A stretch of 12,832 nucleotides of DNA, taken from contig JACOUZ010000286.1 of assembly GCA_016177515.1 (NCBI GenBank), positions 1-12,832 of the forward strand, in the 5' to 3' direction. Source of the stretch: Acidobacteriota bacterium. GTDB taxonomy: Bacteria > Acidobacteriota > Polarisedimenticolia > Gp22-AA2. The translations under genes and the position numbers were made by a program. Below are positions 1-6,464 of the stretch, one piece after another. Position 1 is the stretch's first letter. Each line of letters starts with the position of its first letter. The notes beneath the pieces were generated by a model. It was not told the DNA's origin, ran no database searches, and saw only the letters and a list, made by a program, of their open reading frames with translations.

Positions 1-267
1 CCAGGAGGCCAGCAGGTCAGGGAGAGGGTCTCTGGCGCCGTGCGCCAGCGCCACCCAGGCTCCGGCGCCCAGGAACGCCACCATCGTGAGGAGACGCGGC
101 CCTTCCCCCTGGCGCGGAAGGGCGAACAGGGCAAAGGCAAGCAGAAGGGCTGCACGCCCGCTCCAGGGAAGATCCGGCAGGCAGACGCCGGCTGAGAAGG
201 ATCCGGCGCCCATCAGGGCCAGGCGTCCAGACCCGGTCGTGCGGGAGATCCAGGCGGGCGGCACCAT
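1..267 (-). CDS. N-terminus of a polytopic membrane protein, probably ComEC/Rec2 DNA-uptake channel (partial)
   Basis: The first 89 codons are visible and the gene runs off the low-coordinate end of the window. The frame opens after a TGA at about 311 and begins ATG-GTG. An AGGAGG at 270-275 lies 2 nt before the ATG and 5 nt before the GTG at 264, so either may be the true start. The peptide has three hydrophobic stretches, near residues 16-31, 39-51 and 59-76, with LLLAFALFALP and LLTMVAFLGAGAWVALAHG in the second and third. A small-residue-rich, multi-helix N-terminus followed by a soluble stretch is what ComEC proteins look like. ComEC carries single-stranded DNA across the inner membrane in natural transformation. 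No catalytic or competence motif falls inside the window, so the family call is inference. Another multi-pass membrane protein is possible. Confidence 0.5.
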   Translation of the reverse strand, partial: MVPPAWISRTTGSGRLALMGAGSFSAGVCLPDLPWSGRAALLLAFALFALPRQGEGPRLLTMVAFLGAGAWVALAHGARDPLPDLLASW

Positions 268-305
268 CGCCTCCTGGCATCCCCGGCTCTCCGTGCGGGG
301 CCGCA

Positions 306-335
306 ATCATACCGCCCGCGGCGAGAGCGGCGCAA
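306..335 (-). promoter_or_regulatory. Sigma-70-like promoter for the ComEC-like gene
   Basis: On the minus strand a TATGAT (-10, 5 of 6 consensus bases, 306-311) lies 18 nt after a TTGCGC (-35, 3 of 6, 330-335). The expected start near 299 gives a leader of about 32 nt that includes the AGGAGG before the ATG at 267. The -10 is good and the -35 is weak. The 84-nt gap after the unnamed gene holds no U-tract terminator, so some read-through from the cofactor operon is also likely. Confidence 0.5.
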
Positions 336-351
336 TCGCCACCGGCGGGGG

Positions 352-1065
352 TCAGTCGAACAACGTGAGGCGCGGCAGGACGCAGGCCTCGCGGATGAGC
401 CGCTCCTGGTGGAACCGCCTCGTCCTGTCCCGGGCCTCGGGTGTCATGCGTCCGAGGGCGGGACGCAGGGCGATCCCCGGGCCCGCTTCGATGCGCGCCA
501 GGGTCTCCGGTGGCAGGGACGCCCGGGCCGCCGCAAGCACCTCATCATCCAGGCGGCGCAGCTGGTCCTCCAGCCCTTGCGGTTCGAAGGCGCCGCTCTT
601 GATGTCCCTGCGCAGCCGCTTGAGCGCCGCGGCGACCCGCGCCAGACAACCCACGAGAGGCTCGCGGCCCGCTTCCGACGCCGTGGCCATGGCGGCCCGC
701 ACGCTGCGGTAGAGCCTGCCCAGGTGCCGGGTCACGGCGGCGTTCCCGGCGCGCTCCGTTCCGGCCGCCTCCGGCCGCCCGGCTTCCACGGCGTGCAGCG
801 TGCGATACACGTCGTGGAGGGAAGCGATCTCCTGCCGGCAATAGGACAGGGAGTTGATCCGCCGGCCTTTCAGAGCCCGGCGCTCGAAGGCGTCGAACAC
901 GTTGTGAATGCCCTGCAGGACGACCCGCAGCGGAATGCCGGCCGCCTTCCACTCGCCTATGAGGCCCCAGTCACGCGGCGACAGGAGCATCGAGGCGCCC
1001 CGGCGCCGCGCGAACTCTTCCTCGATGGTGCGGTAGTACTCGTCGGGAGCCTCGTCCTGGATCAT
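352..1065 (-). CDS. Conserved-looking hypothetical protein translationally coupled to coaX
   Basis: I do not recognise this 237-aa protein. It is soluble, with no signal peptide or membrane segment, and looks mostly alpha-helical with many Arg, Ala and Glu residues. Its most distinctive part is residues 8-60: an acidic/aromatic start (DEYYRTIEEEF), then LSPRDWGLIGEW (28-39) and GIPLRVVLQGI (43-53). The Trp/Gly/Pro pattern there looks like a constrained helical domain. A long helical region follows (about 70-195), and the C-terminus ends in RLTLFD. Its ATG overlaps the coaX stop as ATGA (1062-1065), so it is probably translated by ribosomes finishing coaX. It is the last gene of the nadC-birA-coaX run. 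That placement hints at a link to cofactor metabolism but does not show one. Confidence 0.8.
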   Translation of the reverse strand: MIQDEAPDEYYRTIEEEFARRRGASMLLSPRDWGLIGEWKAAGIPLRVVLQGIHNVFDAFERRALKGRRINSLSYCRQEIASLHDVYRTLHAVEAGRPEAAGTERAGNAAVTRHLGRLYRSVRAAMATASEAGREPLVGCLARVAAALKRLRRDIKSGAFEPQGLEDQLRRLDDEVLAAARASLPPETLARIEAGPGIALRPALGRMTPEARDRTRRFHQERLIREACVLPRLTLFD

Positions 1066-1829
1066 CGGTTCCGATCGTGGATGATGCGCAGCCCCTCGAG
1101 CGTCAGGTTCGGATCCAGATCGTCCAGGATCGTGCGCAGATCGGCCTCCAGCGGCGACACCAGGCCCCCCGTGCCGATGGTGCGCACCGGCGCGGTCATC
1201 TCCTGCCGCATGCGTTCCACGATCCCCTGCACCAGCGCGATATAGCCGTAGAACAGGCCGGCCTGAAGGCTGTGCGTGGTGTTGCGGCCGATGACGGCCG
1301 GGGGACGCCGGATGTCGACGCGCGGCAGGCGCGCGGCGCGTTCGAACAGGGCCTCCGCCGAGATCGAAAGTCCGGGCGCGATCGCTCCGCCCAGATACTC
1401 TCCCTTGGCCGAGATGGCGTCGAAGGTCGTCGCCGTCCCGAAGTCGACCACGATGGCGGCGCTCCGGCAGCGCTCGAACGCGGCCACGCCGTTGACGATC
1501 CGGTCGGCGCCGACCTCCTGGGGGTTGTCGTACAGGATCGGCATGCCGGTCTTGACGCCCGGCTCCACGAACAGGGGCTTGAGCTTGAAGTAGGCGCGGG
1601 CCATGGCTTCCAGCACGCTGTTGAGAGGCGGCACGACCGAGGCCACGATCAGGTCATCGATGGCGGAGGCCTCGATCGAGGCCAGGGAGAGAAGGTTGCG
1701 GGCGAGGATTCCGTACTCGTCCACCGTCCGGCCGCGGACCGTGGTGAGCCGCCAGTGCGCCAGCAGGCGGGTCCGATCGTAGACTCCAAGGACCGTGTTC
1801 GTGTTGCCGACGTCCATCACCAGGAGCAT
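1062..1829 (-). CDS. coaX: Type III pantothenate kinase
   Basis: CoaX phosphorylates pantothenate with ATP, the first committed step of coenzyme A synthesis, in the cytoplasm. At 255 aa it has the usual family length and the ASKHA-fold motifs in order: DVGNTNT at 6-12 (phosphate loop), GADRIVN at 107-113 with the expected catalytic Asp109, VVDFGTATTFD at 127-137, and GTGGL at 219-223 near the C-terminus. The ATG is supported by a GGAGGAG at 1835-1841, 5 nt upstream. The gene follows birA after a 63-nt gap whose first half is a dispersed repeat. It overlaps the next gene by 4 nt. Type III kinases resist feedback by CoA and usually need a monovalent cation, which is family knowledge rather than something seen here. 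Confidence 0.96.
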   Translation of the reverse strand: MLLVMDVGNTNTVLGVYDRTRLLAHWRLTTVRGRTVDEYGILARNLLSLASIEASAIDDLIVASVVPPLNSVLEAMARAYFKLKPLFVEPGVKTGMPILYDNPQEVGADRIVNGVAAFERCRSAAIVVDFGTATTFDAISAKGEYLGGAIAPGLSISAEALFERAARLPRVDIRRPPAVIGRNTTHSLQAGLFYGYIALVQGIVERMRQEMTAPVRTIGTGGLVSPLEADLRTILDDLDPNLTLEGLRIIHDRNR

Positions 1830-1834
1830 GCTGT

Positions 1835-1841
1835 CTCCTCC
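1835..1841 (-). promoter_or_regulatory. Ribosome binding site of coaX
   Basis: GGAGGAG on the minus strand lies 5 nt before the coaX ATG. It is one of the strongest Shine-Dalgarno sequences in the window. It lets coaX initiate independently, although birA ends 63 nt upstream with a repeat in between. Confidence 0.75.
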
Positions 1842-1865
1842 CGAACCGTATCGGTCCTCCGGCGC

Positions 1866-1896
1866 GGCCCGGCCGAATGGTCGGACACACTCCTAG
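1866..1896 (-). repeat. Dispersed 31-nt repeat, copy A, overlapping the birA stop codon
   Basis: Read on the minus strand, this element begins C-TAG-GAGTGTGTCCG, and the TAG is the birA stop codon (1893-1895). It matches 8701-8731 at 27 of 31 positions, with the first 14 nt identical. The rest is GC-rich and centred on CGGCCGGGCC. I see no long hairpin and no U-tract, so a terminator role for this copy is doubtful. A REP-like or other small mobile repeat that settles at gene ends is the likeliest reading. Confidence 0.7.
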
Positions 1897-2711
1897 GGCC
1901 AGTAGGACTGGACGATCTCCCCGAACGGCACGCGCCGCGCCCCCCCTCCGGCTTCCTCGAGGAGGAGCGCCCCTTCCTCGTCCACTCCCGCCACGTTTCC
2001 CTCGCAGCGGCCGCCCGGCCCCTCCACGATCACCCTGCGACCCCGCGGGATCGCCGACAGGGCCTCCCATTCCCGCAGCAGATCTGCGCTCCCGCCGCGC
2101 AACAGGCGCCCGTAGCGTCTTTCGAACCCCTCCAGGATCGCCGCCAGGACCGGCGCCCGATCGACGGCCGCCCCGCCCTCGATTCGAACCGATGTGGCCC
2201 GATCGCTGAGCGCGTCCCCGAAATCCACCGGGCGCTGGTTGACGTTGACGCCGATTCCCATCACCATCTCTCGGATCCGCGGATCCGAGCCGCGCGTTTC
2301 CCCCAGGATGCCGGCGATCTTGCGGCGGCCCACGACCACATCGTTCGGCCACTTGATGCCGGTCTCGAGCCGGCAGGTGTCCCGCAGCGCCTCGGCGACG
2401 GCCACCGCCGCGGTGAAGGTGAACAGGGGCGCCCGGGCGGCGGTCACGTCCGGCCGCAGAATGAGCGACACGTAGATCCCCAGGCGGGCCCGCGAATCCC
2501 AGGTGCGGTCGCGCCGCCCGCGCCCGCCCGTCTGCTCCTCCGCCAGGACCAGGACGCCCTCGGGCTCGCCCGCCGCCGCCAGATCCAGGGCCCTGTTGTT
2601 GGTCGAGCCGATGGTCGGGTAGTAGACGATGCGATGGCCGAAGACGGCGGATCGCAGGTGCCGCTGCAGGGCCGCCGGGGTGAGGGCGCTGGCAGCCTGA
2701 TCCTCGATCAT
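1893..2711 (-). CDS. birA: Biotin--[acetyl-CoA-carboxylase] ligase, class I (no DNA-binding domain)
   Basis: The enzyme makes biotinyl-AMP and attaches biotin to the carrier lysine of biotin-dependent carboxylases. The 272-aa protein carries the family motifs in order: STNNRA at 36-41, the biotinyl-AMP loop GGRGRRDRTW at 62-71, KWPNDV at 120-125 (ligand-binding Lys120), KIAGIL at 131-136, and GIGVNVN at 152-158. A C-terminal SH3-like domain spans about 222-272. Only about 25 residues precede the catalytic core, so the helix-turn-helix of regulatory BirA is absent. This copy should not repress biotin genes. Its ATG overlaps the nadC stop (ATGA, 2708-2711). Its TAG stop lies inside a dispersed repeat, but the protein has normal length. 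Confidence 0.95.
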   Translation of the reverse strand: MIEDQAASALTPAALQRHLRSAVFGHRIVYYPTIGSTNNRALDLAAAGEPEGVLVLAEEQTGGRGRRDRTWDSRARLGIYVSLILRPDVTAARAPLFTFTAAVAVAEALRDTCRLETGIKWPNDVVVGRRKIAGILGETRGSDPRIREMVMGIGVNVNQRPVDFGDALSDRATSVRIEGGAAVDRAPVLAAILEGFERRYGRLLRGGSADLLREWEALSAIPRGRRVIVEGPGGRCEGNVAGVDEEGALLLEEAGGGARRVPFGEIVQSYWP

Positions 2712-3559
2712 GCGGGCACCAGATCGAGGGCCAGATCAACGGCGCGCACCGAGTGGGTCAGCGATCCGAGAGAGATCCTGTCGACTCCGAGCCCGGCCAG
2801 GAACGGGATGTCCGCTTCACGCACGCCGCCCGAGACCTCAAGGAAAACCCGTCCGTGGGCCAATTCGACGGCGATCCCGACCGTCTCGCGGTCCATGTTG
2901 TCCAGAAGGATGCCGTCCGCACCGGCAGCGAGGGCCTCCCGGACATCATCGAGGGTATCCGCCTCCACTTCGATGCCCATCTTGCTCGAGGCTTCCTCCC
3001 GCAGACGCCGCCGCGCGCCGCGCACCGCCCTGCCTACGCCCCCCGCCAGGCGGCAATGGTTGTCTTTGATCAGAACGGCGTCGAACAGGCCGGCGCGGTG
3101 GCTCGTGCCGCCGCCGGCCCGGACGGCGTATTTGTCGAAGGGGCGCAGCCCCGGGGCCGTCTTCCGCGTATCGGAAATCTGCGTCCGGGTCCCCCCGACG
3201 AGCTCCACGGCGCGCCGGGTCGCCGTGGCGATGCCGGACATGCGCTGGAGGAAATTCAACGCCGTCCGTTCTCCCGCGAGGATCGGAAAGACCGCGCCTT
3301 CGACAGTGGCGACCCCCTCCCCCGCCGCGCGCTGGTCACCGTCCCGGCAGGCCTCCTGGAACGCCACGGAAGGATCGACCTGCCGGAAAACCTCCCTGGC
3401 AACCGGGAGCCCGGCCACGACCAGAGGCTCCCGCGCCACGAGCACCCCCCTTGCCCTGGCGGCGGGATCGAGCGTCACCCGGGACGTCACATCCCCGGGG
3501 CCCAGATCCTCCTCCAGGGCCGCACACACGGCGCGACGCACGATCTCCGCTTCGAGCAT
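2708..3559 (-). CDS. nadC: Nicotinate-nucleotide diphosphorylase (carboxylating), quinolinate phosphoribosyltransferase
   Basis: NadC converts quinolinate and PRPP to nicotinate mononucleotide, CO2 and pyrophosphate in de novo NAD synthesis. Its 283 aa are typical. Visible motifs are the N-terminal EEDLGPGDVTS (16-26), ERTALNFLQRMSGIAT (97-112), the signature DTRKTAPGLR (130-139), KYAVRAGGGTSHR (143-155), EVEA (197-200), LLDNM (218-222) and LEVSGG (240-245). Together these form the PRPP and quinolinate site. The ATG at 3559 is the only possible start: the frame has a TGA at about -39 and no ATG, GTG or TTG after it. No Shine-Dalgarno precedes it. A promoter sits 10 nt upstream, suggesting an almost leaderless mRNA. 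NadC is the first gene of the cofactor run. NadA and NadB are not in the window. Confidence 0.96.
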   Translation of the reverse strand: MLEAEIVRRAVCAALEEDLGPGDVTSRVTLDPAARARGVLVAREPLVVAGLPVAREVFRQVDPSVAFQEACRDGDQRAAGEGVATVEGAVFPILAGERTALNFLQRMSGIATATRRAVELVGGTRTQISDTRKTAPGLRPFDKYAVRAGGGTSHRAGLFDAVLIKDNHCRLAGGVGRAVRGARRRLREEASSKMGIEVEADTLDDVREALAAGADGILLDNMDRETVGIAVELAHGRVFLEVSGGVREADIPFLAGLGVDRISLGSLTHSVRAVDLALDLVPA

Positions 3560-3569
3560 GGATGGAGGG

Positions 3570-3599
3570 ATTCTCCCACACGCTCCGGAAAGCGGTCAA
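3570..3599 (-). promoter_or_regulatory. Sigma-70-like promoter of the nadC-birA-coaX operon
   Basis: TTGACC (-35, 5 of 6 consensus bases, 3594-3599) and GAGAAT (-10, 4 of 6, 3570-3575) lie 18 nt apart on the minus strand. The -10 ends only 10 nt before the nadC ATG, so transcription would begin about 4-6 nt before the start codon. The -35 abuts a perfect 14-bp palindrome (3600-3613). Confidence 0.65.
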
Positions 3600-3691
3600 C
3601 AGCGGCGCCGCTGAGCCATCCCCGGTTTCGAGCGGCAGGCCGGACCGGGCCGCCGCGCTGCGGGCCGCCACCGGATACCGGGGATAGCTCA
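3600..3691 (-). repeat. Long-range inverted repeat and palindrome at the 3' end of valS
   Basis: On the minus strand, TGAGCTATCCCCGGT (3677-3691) pairs with ACCGGGGATGGCTCA (3612-3626) over 15 bp, with one G-U pair and 50 nt between the arms. The first three bases of the upstream arm are the valS TGA stop. The interior is also very GC-rich and likely folded. A perfect palindrome, CAGCGGCGCCGCTG (3600-3613), follows directly and touches the nadC -35. There is no U-tract, so this is not a classical intrinsic terminator. It may protect the valS 3' end, aid Rho-type termination, insulate the nadC promoter, or be a REP-type element. Confidence 0.6.
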
Positions 3692-6343
3692 GAGGCGCAG
3701 GGATTCGGCCGTGGCGGTGAGTCGGACGATTCTCTCTTGCAGCTCCAGGTGGATGCGGCGGGATTTCTCCACCACCTCGGGCCTGGCCTTGTCGAGGAAC
3801 TCGGAGTTGGAGAGCTTCCGGAAGTGGACCTCCTTCTCCTTCGACAGCTTGTCGATCTCGCGCAGTAGCCGCCGCTGCTCGGACTGGAGATCGAGCACGC
3901 CCGCCAGCGGCACCGCTAGGTCGAGGCCGGGGGCCACGGCCCGCGCCGCGGGTCCAAGCGCGGACAAGTCGGACGCCTCCTCCACGGAATCGAGACGCGC
4001 CAGGGCCACGATGGTGCCGGCGTTCCCGGCGATCACCTGCCGCGCGTCCCCGTCTCGGACCTGGTACCTGAGGGGCAGGCGGCGGCCTGGATCGATGTTC
4101 AGCTCGGCGCGGATGTTGCGCACCCGGGAGACCACTTCCATCACCCGTTCGATCTCACGCTCGGCCGCATCGTCCAGGCCGGAGGAATCGGGCGCGGGAT
4201 AGGGCGCCAGGGCGATGGTCTCCCCCCGGTGCGGGATTCTCTGCCAGAGGTCCTCGGTCAGGAAGGGCATCACCGGGTGCAGCAGCCTCAGGACAGCGTC
4301 CAGGACGTGCAGCAGGACGGCCCGGGCGACTGCCGCTTCGGCCGGCGGTGCCCCGGGCTGCAGGTGCGGCTTGGCCATTTCCAGGTACCAGTCACAGTAT
4401 TCGTGCCAGAGAAACTGGTACAGGGCGTTGGCCATCTCGTCGAAGCGGAACTCCCGAAGCCGGTCCTCAACGGTCGTGGCGAGGCGCGTGAGACGGCTCA
4501 GGATCCAGCGATCGGCGACGGACAGGCGCGCCCGCGGCGGCAGGGAGGCCGGCGACGGCGCCCTGCCCTCTTCCGCCAGATTCAGCAGGACGAAACGCGC
4601 GGCGTTCCAGATCTTGTTGGCGAAAGCGCGGTAGCCCACCATGCGCTCTTCGGCGAGCGGCAAATCGGATCCCGGCGTGGCCATCGCAGCCAGTGTGAAG
4701 CGGAGCGCGTCGGCGCCGTAGCGATCGATGAGATCGAGCGGGTCGATGACGTTGCCGCGCGTCTTCGACATCTTCTGCCCTTCGGCGTCGCGCACGAGCC
4801 CGGTGATGTACACGCTGCGGAACGGCACGTCCTGCATGAAATGCAGGCCCATCATGATCATCCGGGAAACCCAGAAGAACAGGATGTCGAAGCCGGTCAC
4901 CAGGACGGTGGTCGGGTAGTAGCGCGCCAGGTCCGCCGAGCGCTCGGGCCAGCCCAGCGTGGAGAACGGCCACAGGGCGGAGGAGAACCAGGTATCCAGA
5001 ACGTCCGGATCCTGCCTCAAGACCAGGCCGCCGCAGCGGCGGCAGGCGGCGGGGGCCTCGCGAGCCACGTGGATCTCCGCGCACGCCTCACAGTGCCACG
5101 CGGGGATCTGGTGCCCCCACCAGAGCTGTCGCGAGATGCACCAGTCGTGGATCTTTCCCATCCACTCGTTGTAGCTGTTGACCCAGTGCGGCGGGGTGAA
5201 GCGCACGCGCTCCTCGGCCACGGCGCGGACGGCCTCCGCGGCCAGGGGCTTCACACGGACGAACCATTGCGTCGACAGGTACGGCTCGATGACGGTGTGG
5301 CAGCGCTGGCAACGGCCGACGTTGTGCAGGTGGTCCGCGATCGCGACCAGTTGCCCGCACTCCTTCAGGTCCTCGATCACCCGGCTGCGCGCCTCGAAGC
5401 GATCCAGGGAGCGGTACCTGTCGGGCACGTTGTCGTTCATCCGCCCCCGGTCGTCCATCACCACCAGAGGCGGCAGGCCGGTGCGGCGGCCCGCCTCGAA
5501 GTCGTTCGCGTCGTGCGCCGGGGTGACCTTGACCGCCCCGGTCCCGAACTCCTTCTCCACGAACTCGTCCGCGACGATCGGGATCTCGCGCCCGACCAGG
5601 GGCAGCACGACCATTCGTCCGATCAGGCCGCGGTAGCGCTCATCCTCCGGATGCACGGCGACACCGGTGTCCCCGAGCATCGTCTCGGGCCGGGTCGTCG
5701 CGACTTCGATGCCGCCCCCTCCTCCGGCGAACGGGTAGCGCACCGTGTACAGGTGTCCCTGGGTCTCCTGCGGGATGACCTCCAGGTCGGAGACGGCCGT
5801 CCGGCACCGCGGACACCAGTTGACGATGAATTCGTCGCGGTAGATCAGGCCTGCCTCGTGGAGCCTGACGAACGCCTCCCGGACCGCCCGCGACAGCCCG
5901 GGATCCATGGTGAAGCGCTCGCGCGTCCAGTCACACGAGCAGCCCAGCCGCTTGAGCTGGCCGAGGATCGCGCCGCCGTATTGCTCCTTCCACTCCCAGA
6001 CGCGCCTGACGAACGCCTCTCGCCCGAGGGCCTCGCGGCTCTGCCCTTCACTCTGGAGCTGGCGATCCACCACCATCTGCGTGGCGATTCCGGCATGGTC
6101 GGTCCCCGGCAGCCACAGCACGTCGTCTCCCTTCATGCGCCTCCAGCGCGCCAGGATGTCCTGGAGCGTGTTATTGAGGGCGTGCCCCATGTGCAGGCGG
6201 CCGGTGATGTTCGGGGGAGGGATCACCATGGAGTGGGGCGGGCGCTGCGAGGCCGGACGCGCGCAGAACACACCCAGCCGCTGCCAGTGGTCGTACCAGC
6301 GGGGTTCGATCTTTCCCGGCTCGAAGGCCTTTGCAGATTCCAT
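3689..6343 (-). CDS. valS: Valine--tRNA ligase
   Basis: This class Ia synthetase charges tRNA-Val and hydrolyses mischarged Thr-tRNA. At 884 aa it has normal bacterial length. It carries the PPPNITGRLHMGHAL signature (HIGH motif HMGH, 51-54) and KMSKT at 524-528. The editing domain contains TTRPETMLGDT (216-226) and the conserved TPAHDANDFE (274-283). Zinc-type Cys pairs occur at 177/180, 345/348, 418/421 and 434/437. The anticodon-binding region spans about 610-770. The C-terminal coiled-coil arm (about 815-884) is specific to ValRS and excludes Leu or Ile synthetase. The ATG at 6343 has only a weak GAAG nearby, and no convincing promoter is visible in the 57 nt after the preceding terminator. 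It stands as a single-gene unit between that terminator and the nadC promoter. Confidence 0.97.
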   Translation of the reverse strand: MESAKAFEPGKIEPRWYDHWQRLGVFCARPASQRPPHSMVIPPPNITGRLHMGHALNNTLQDILARWRRMKGDDVLWLPGTDHAGIATQMVVDRQLQSEGQSREALGREAFVRRVWEWKEQYGGAILGQLKRLGCSCDWTRERFTMDPGLSRAVREAFVRLHEAGLIYRDEFIVNWCPRCRTAVSDLEVIPQETQGHLYTVRYPFAGGGGGIEVATTRPETMLGDTGVAVHPEDERYRGLIGRMVVLPLVGREIPIVADEFVEKEFGTGAVKVTPAHDANDFEAGRRTGLPPLVVMDDRGRMNDNVPDRYRSLDRFEARSRVIEDLKECGQLVAIADHLHNVGRCQRCHTVIEPYLSTQWFVRVKPLAAEAVRAVAEERVRFTPPHWVNSYNEWMGKIHDWCISRQLWWGHQIPAWHCEACAEIHVAREAPAACRRCGGLVLRQDPDVLDTWFSSALWPFSTLGWPERSADLARYYPTTVLVTGFDILFFWVSRMIMMGLHFMQDVPFRSVYITGLVRDAEGQKMSKTRGNVIDPLDLIDRYGADALRFTLAAMATPGSDLPLAEERMVGYRAFANKIWNAARFVLLNLAEEGRAPSPASLPPRARLSVADRWILSRLTRLATTVEDRLREFRFDEMANALYQFLWHEYCDWYLEMAKPHLQPGAPPAEAAVARAVLLHVLDAVLRLLHPVMPFLTEDLWQRIPHRGETIALAPYPAPDSSGLDDAAEREIERVMEVVSRVRNIRAELNIDPGRRLPLRYQVRDGDARQVIAGNAGTIVALARLDSVEEASDLSALGPAARAVAPGLDLAVPLAGVLDLQSEQRRLLREIDKLSKEKEVHFRKLSNSEFLDKARPEVVEKSRRIHLELQERIVRLTATAESLRL

Positions 6344-6359
6344 TCTTCGTTCCGGTGGC

Positions 6360-6373
6360 GGGGCGCGCGCCCC
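6360..6373 (-). repeat. 14-bp perfect palindrome in the valS leader
   Basis: GGGGCGCGCGCCCC is its own reverse complement and lies 16 nt upstream of the valS ATG. In RNA it could form a 6-bp, all-G/C stem. In DNA it could be a binding site. GC-rich palindromes arise by chance in such a genome, so a function is unproven. Confidence 0.4.
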
Positions 6374-6400
6374 GGGACCTCTCGCCGGCGGCCGGACAAC

Positions 6401-6427
6401 AAAAAAAGTAGGCGCGAGACCTACTTT
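6401..6427 (-). terminator. Rho-independent terminator after the receiver-protein gene
   Basis: On the minus strand AAAGTAGG (6420-6427) pairs perfectly with CCTACTTT (6405-6412) around a 7-nt loop, which one inner T-G pair can shorten to 5. The stem runs into a continuous T7 (6401-6407), of which about four T are unpaired. It begins 37 nt after the receiver gene's stop and ends 57 nt before valS. It therefore separates the CheW/receiver unit from valS. Confidence 0.85.
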
Positions 6428-6464
6428 CCCCTGAGGGAGTGGCCGGCCGGGTGAGGGCCCGAGG

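Noticed and set aside
17..310. 97-codon minus-strand frame starting at the ATG at 310
   Set aside because: It is Pro/Arg/Gly-rich. The overlapping frame from 267 encodes hydrophobic membrane segments behind a good AGGAGG and fits a membrane protein far better.
268..351. Small CGCC/GGCG hairpin after the unnamed gene as a terminator
   Set aside because: The stem is only about 4 bp and no T-run follows. Such pairs are common by chance here.
1077..3614. 845-codon open frame on the plus strand antisense to coaX, birA and nadC
   Set aside because: It lies opposite three genes with clear family motifs. Its product is Arg/Pro/His-rich low complexity with no recognisable domain. Long antisense frames are expected at this G+C content.
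4229..6454. 741-codon open frame on the plus strand antisense to nearly all of valS
   Set aside because: valS is complete and motif-rich on the minus strand. The antisense product looks like a GC-shadow translation, with repeated Arg/Gly/Val/His and no fold signature.
6344..6464. T-box riboswitch upstream of valS
   Set aside because: The hairpin and T-tract would suit one, but only 37 nt lie between the receiver gene's stop and the stem. That is too short for a specifier stem, and no T-box sequence is visible.
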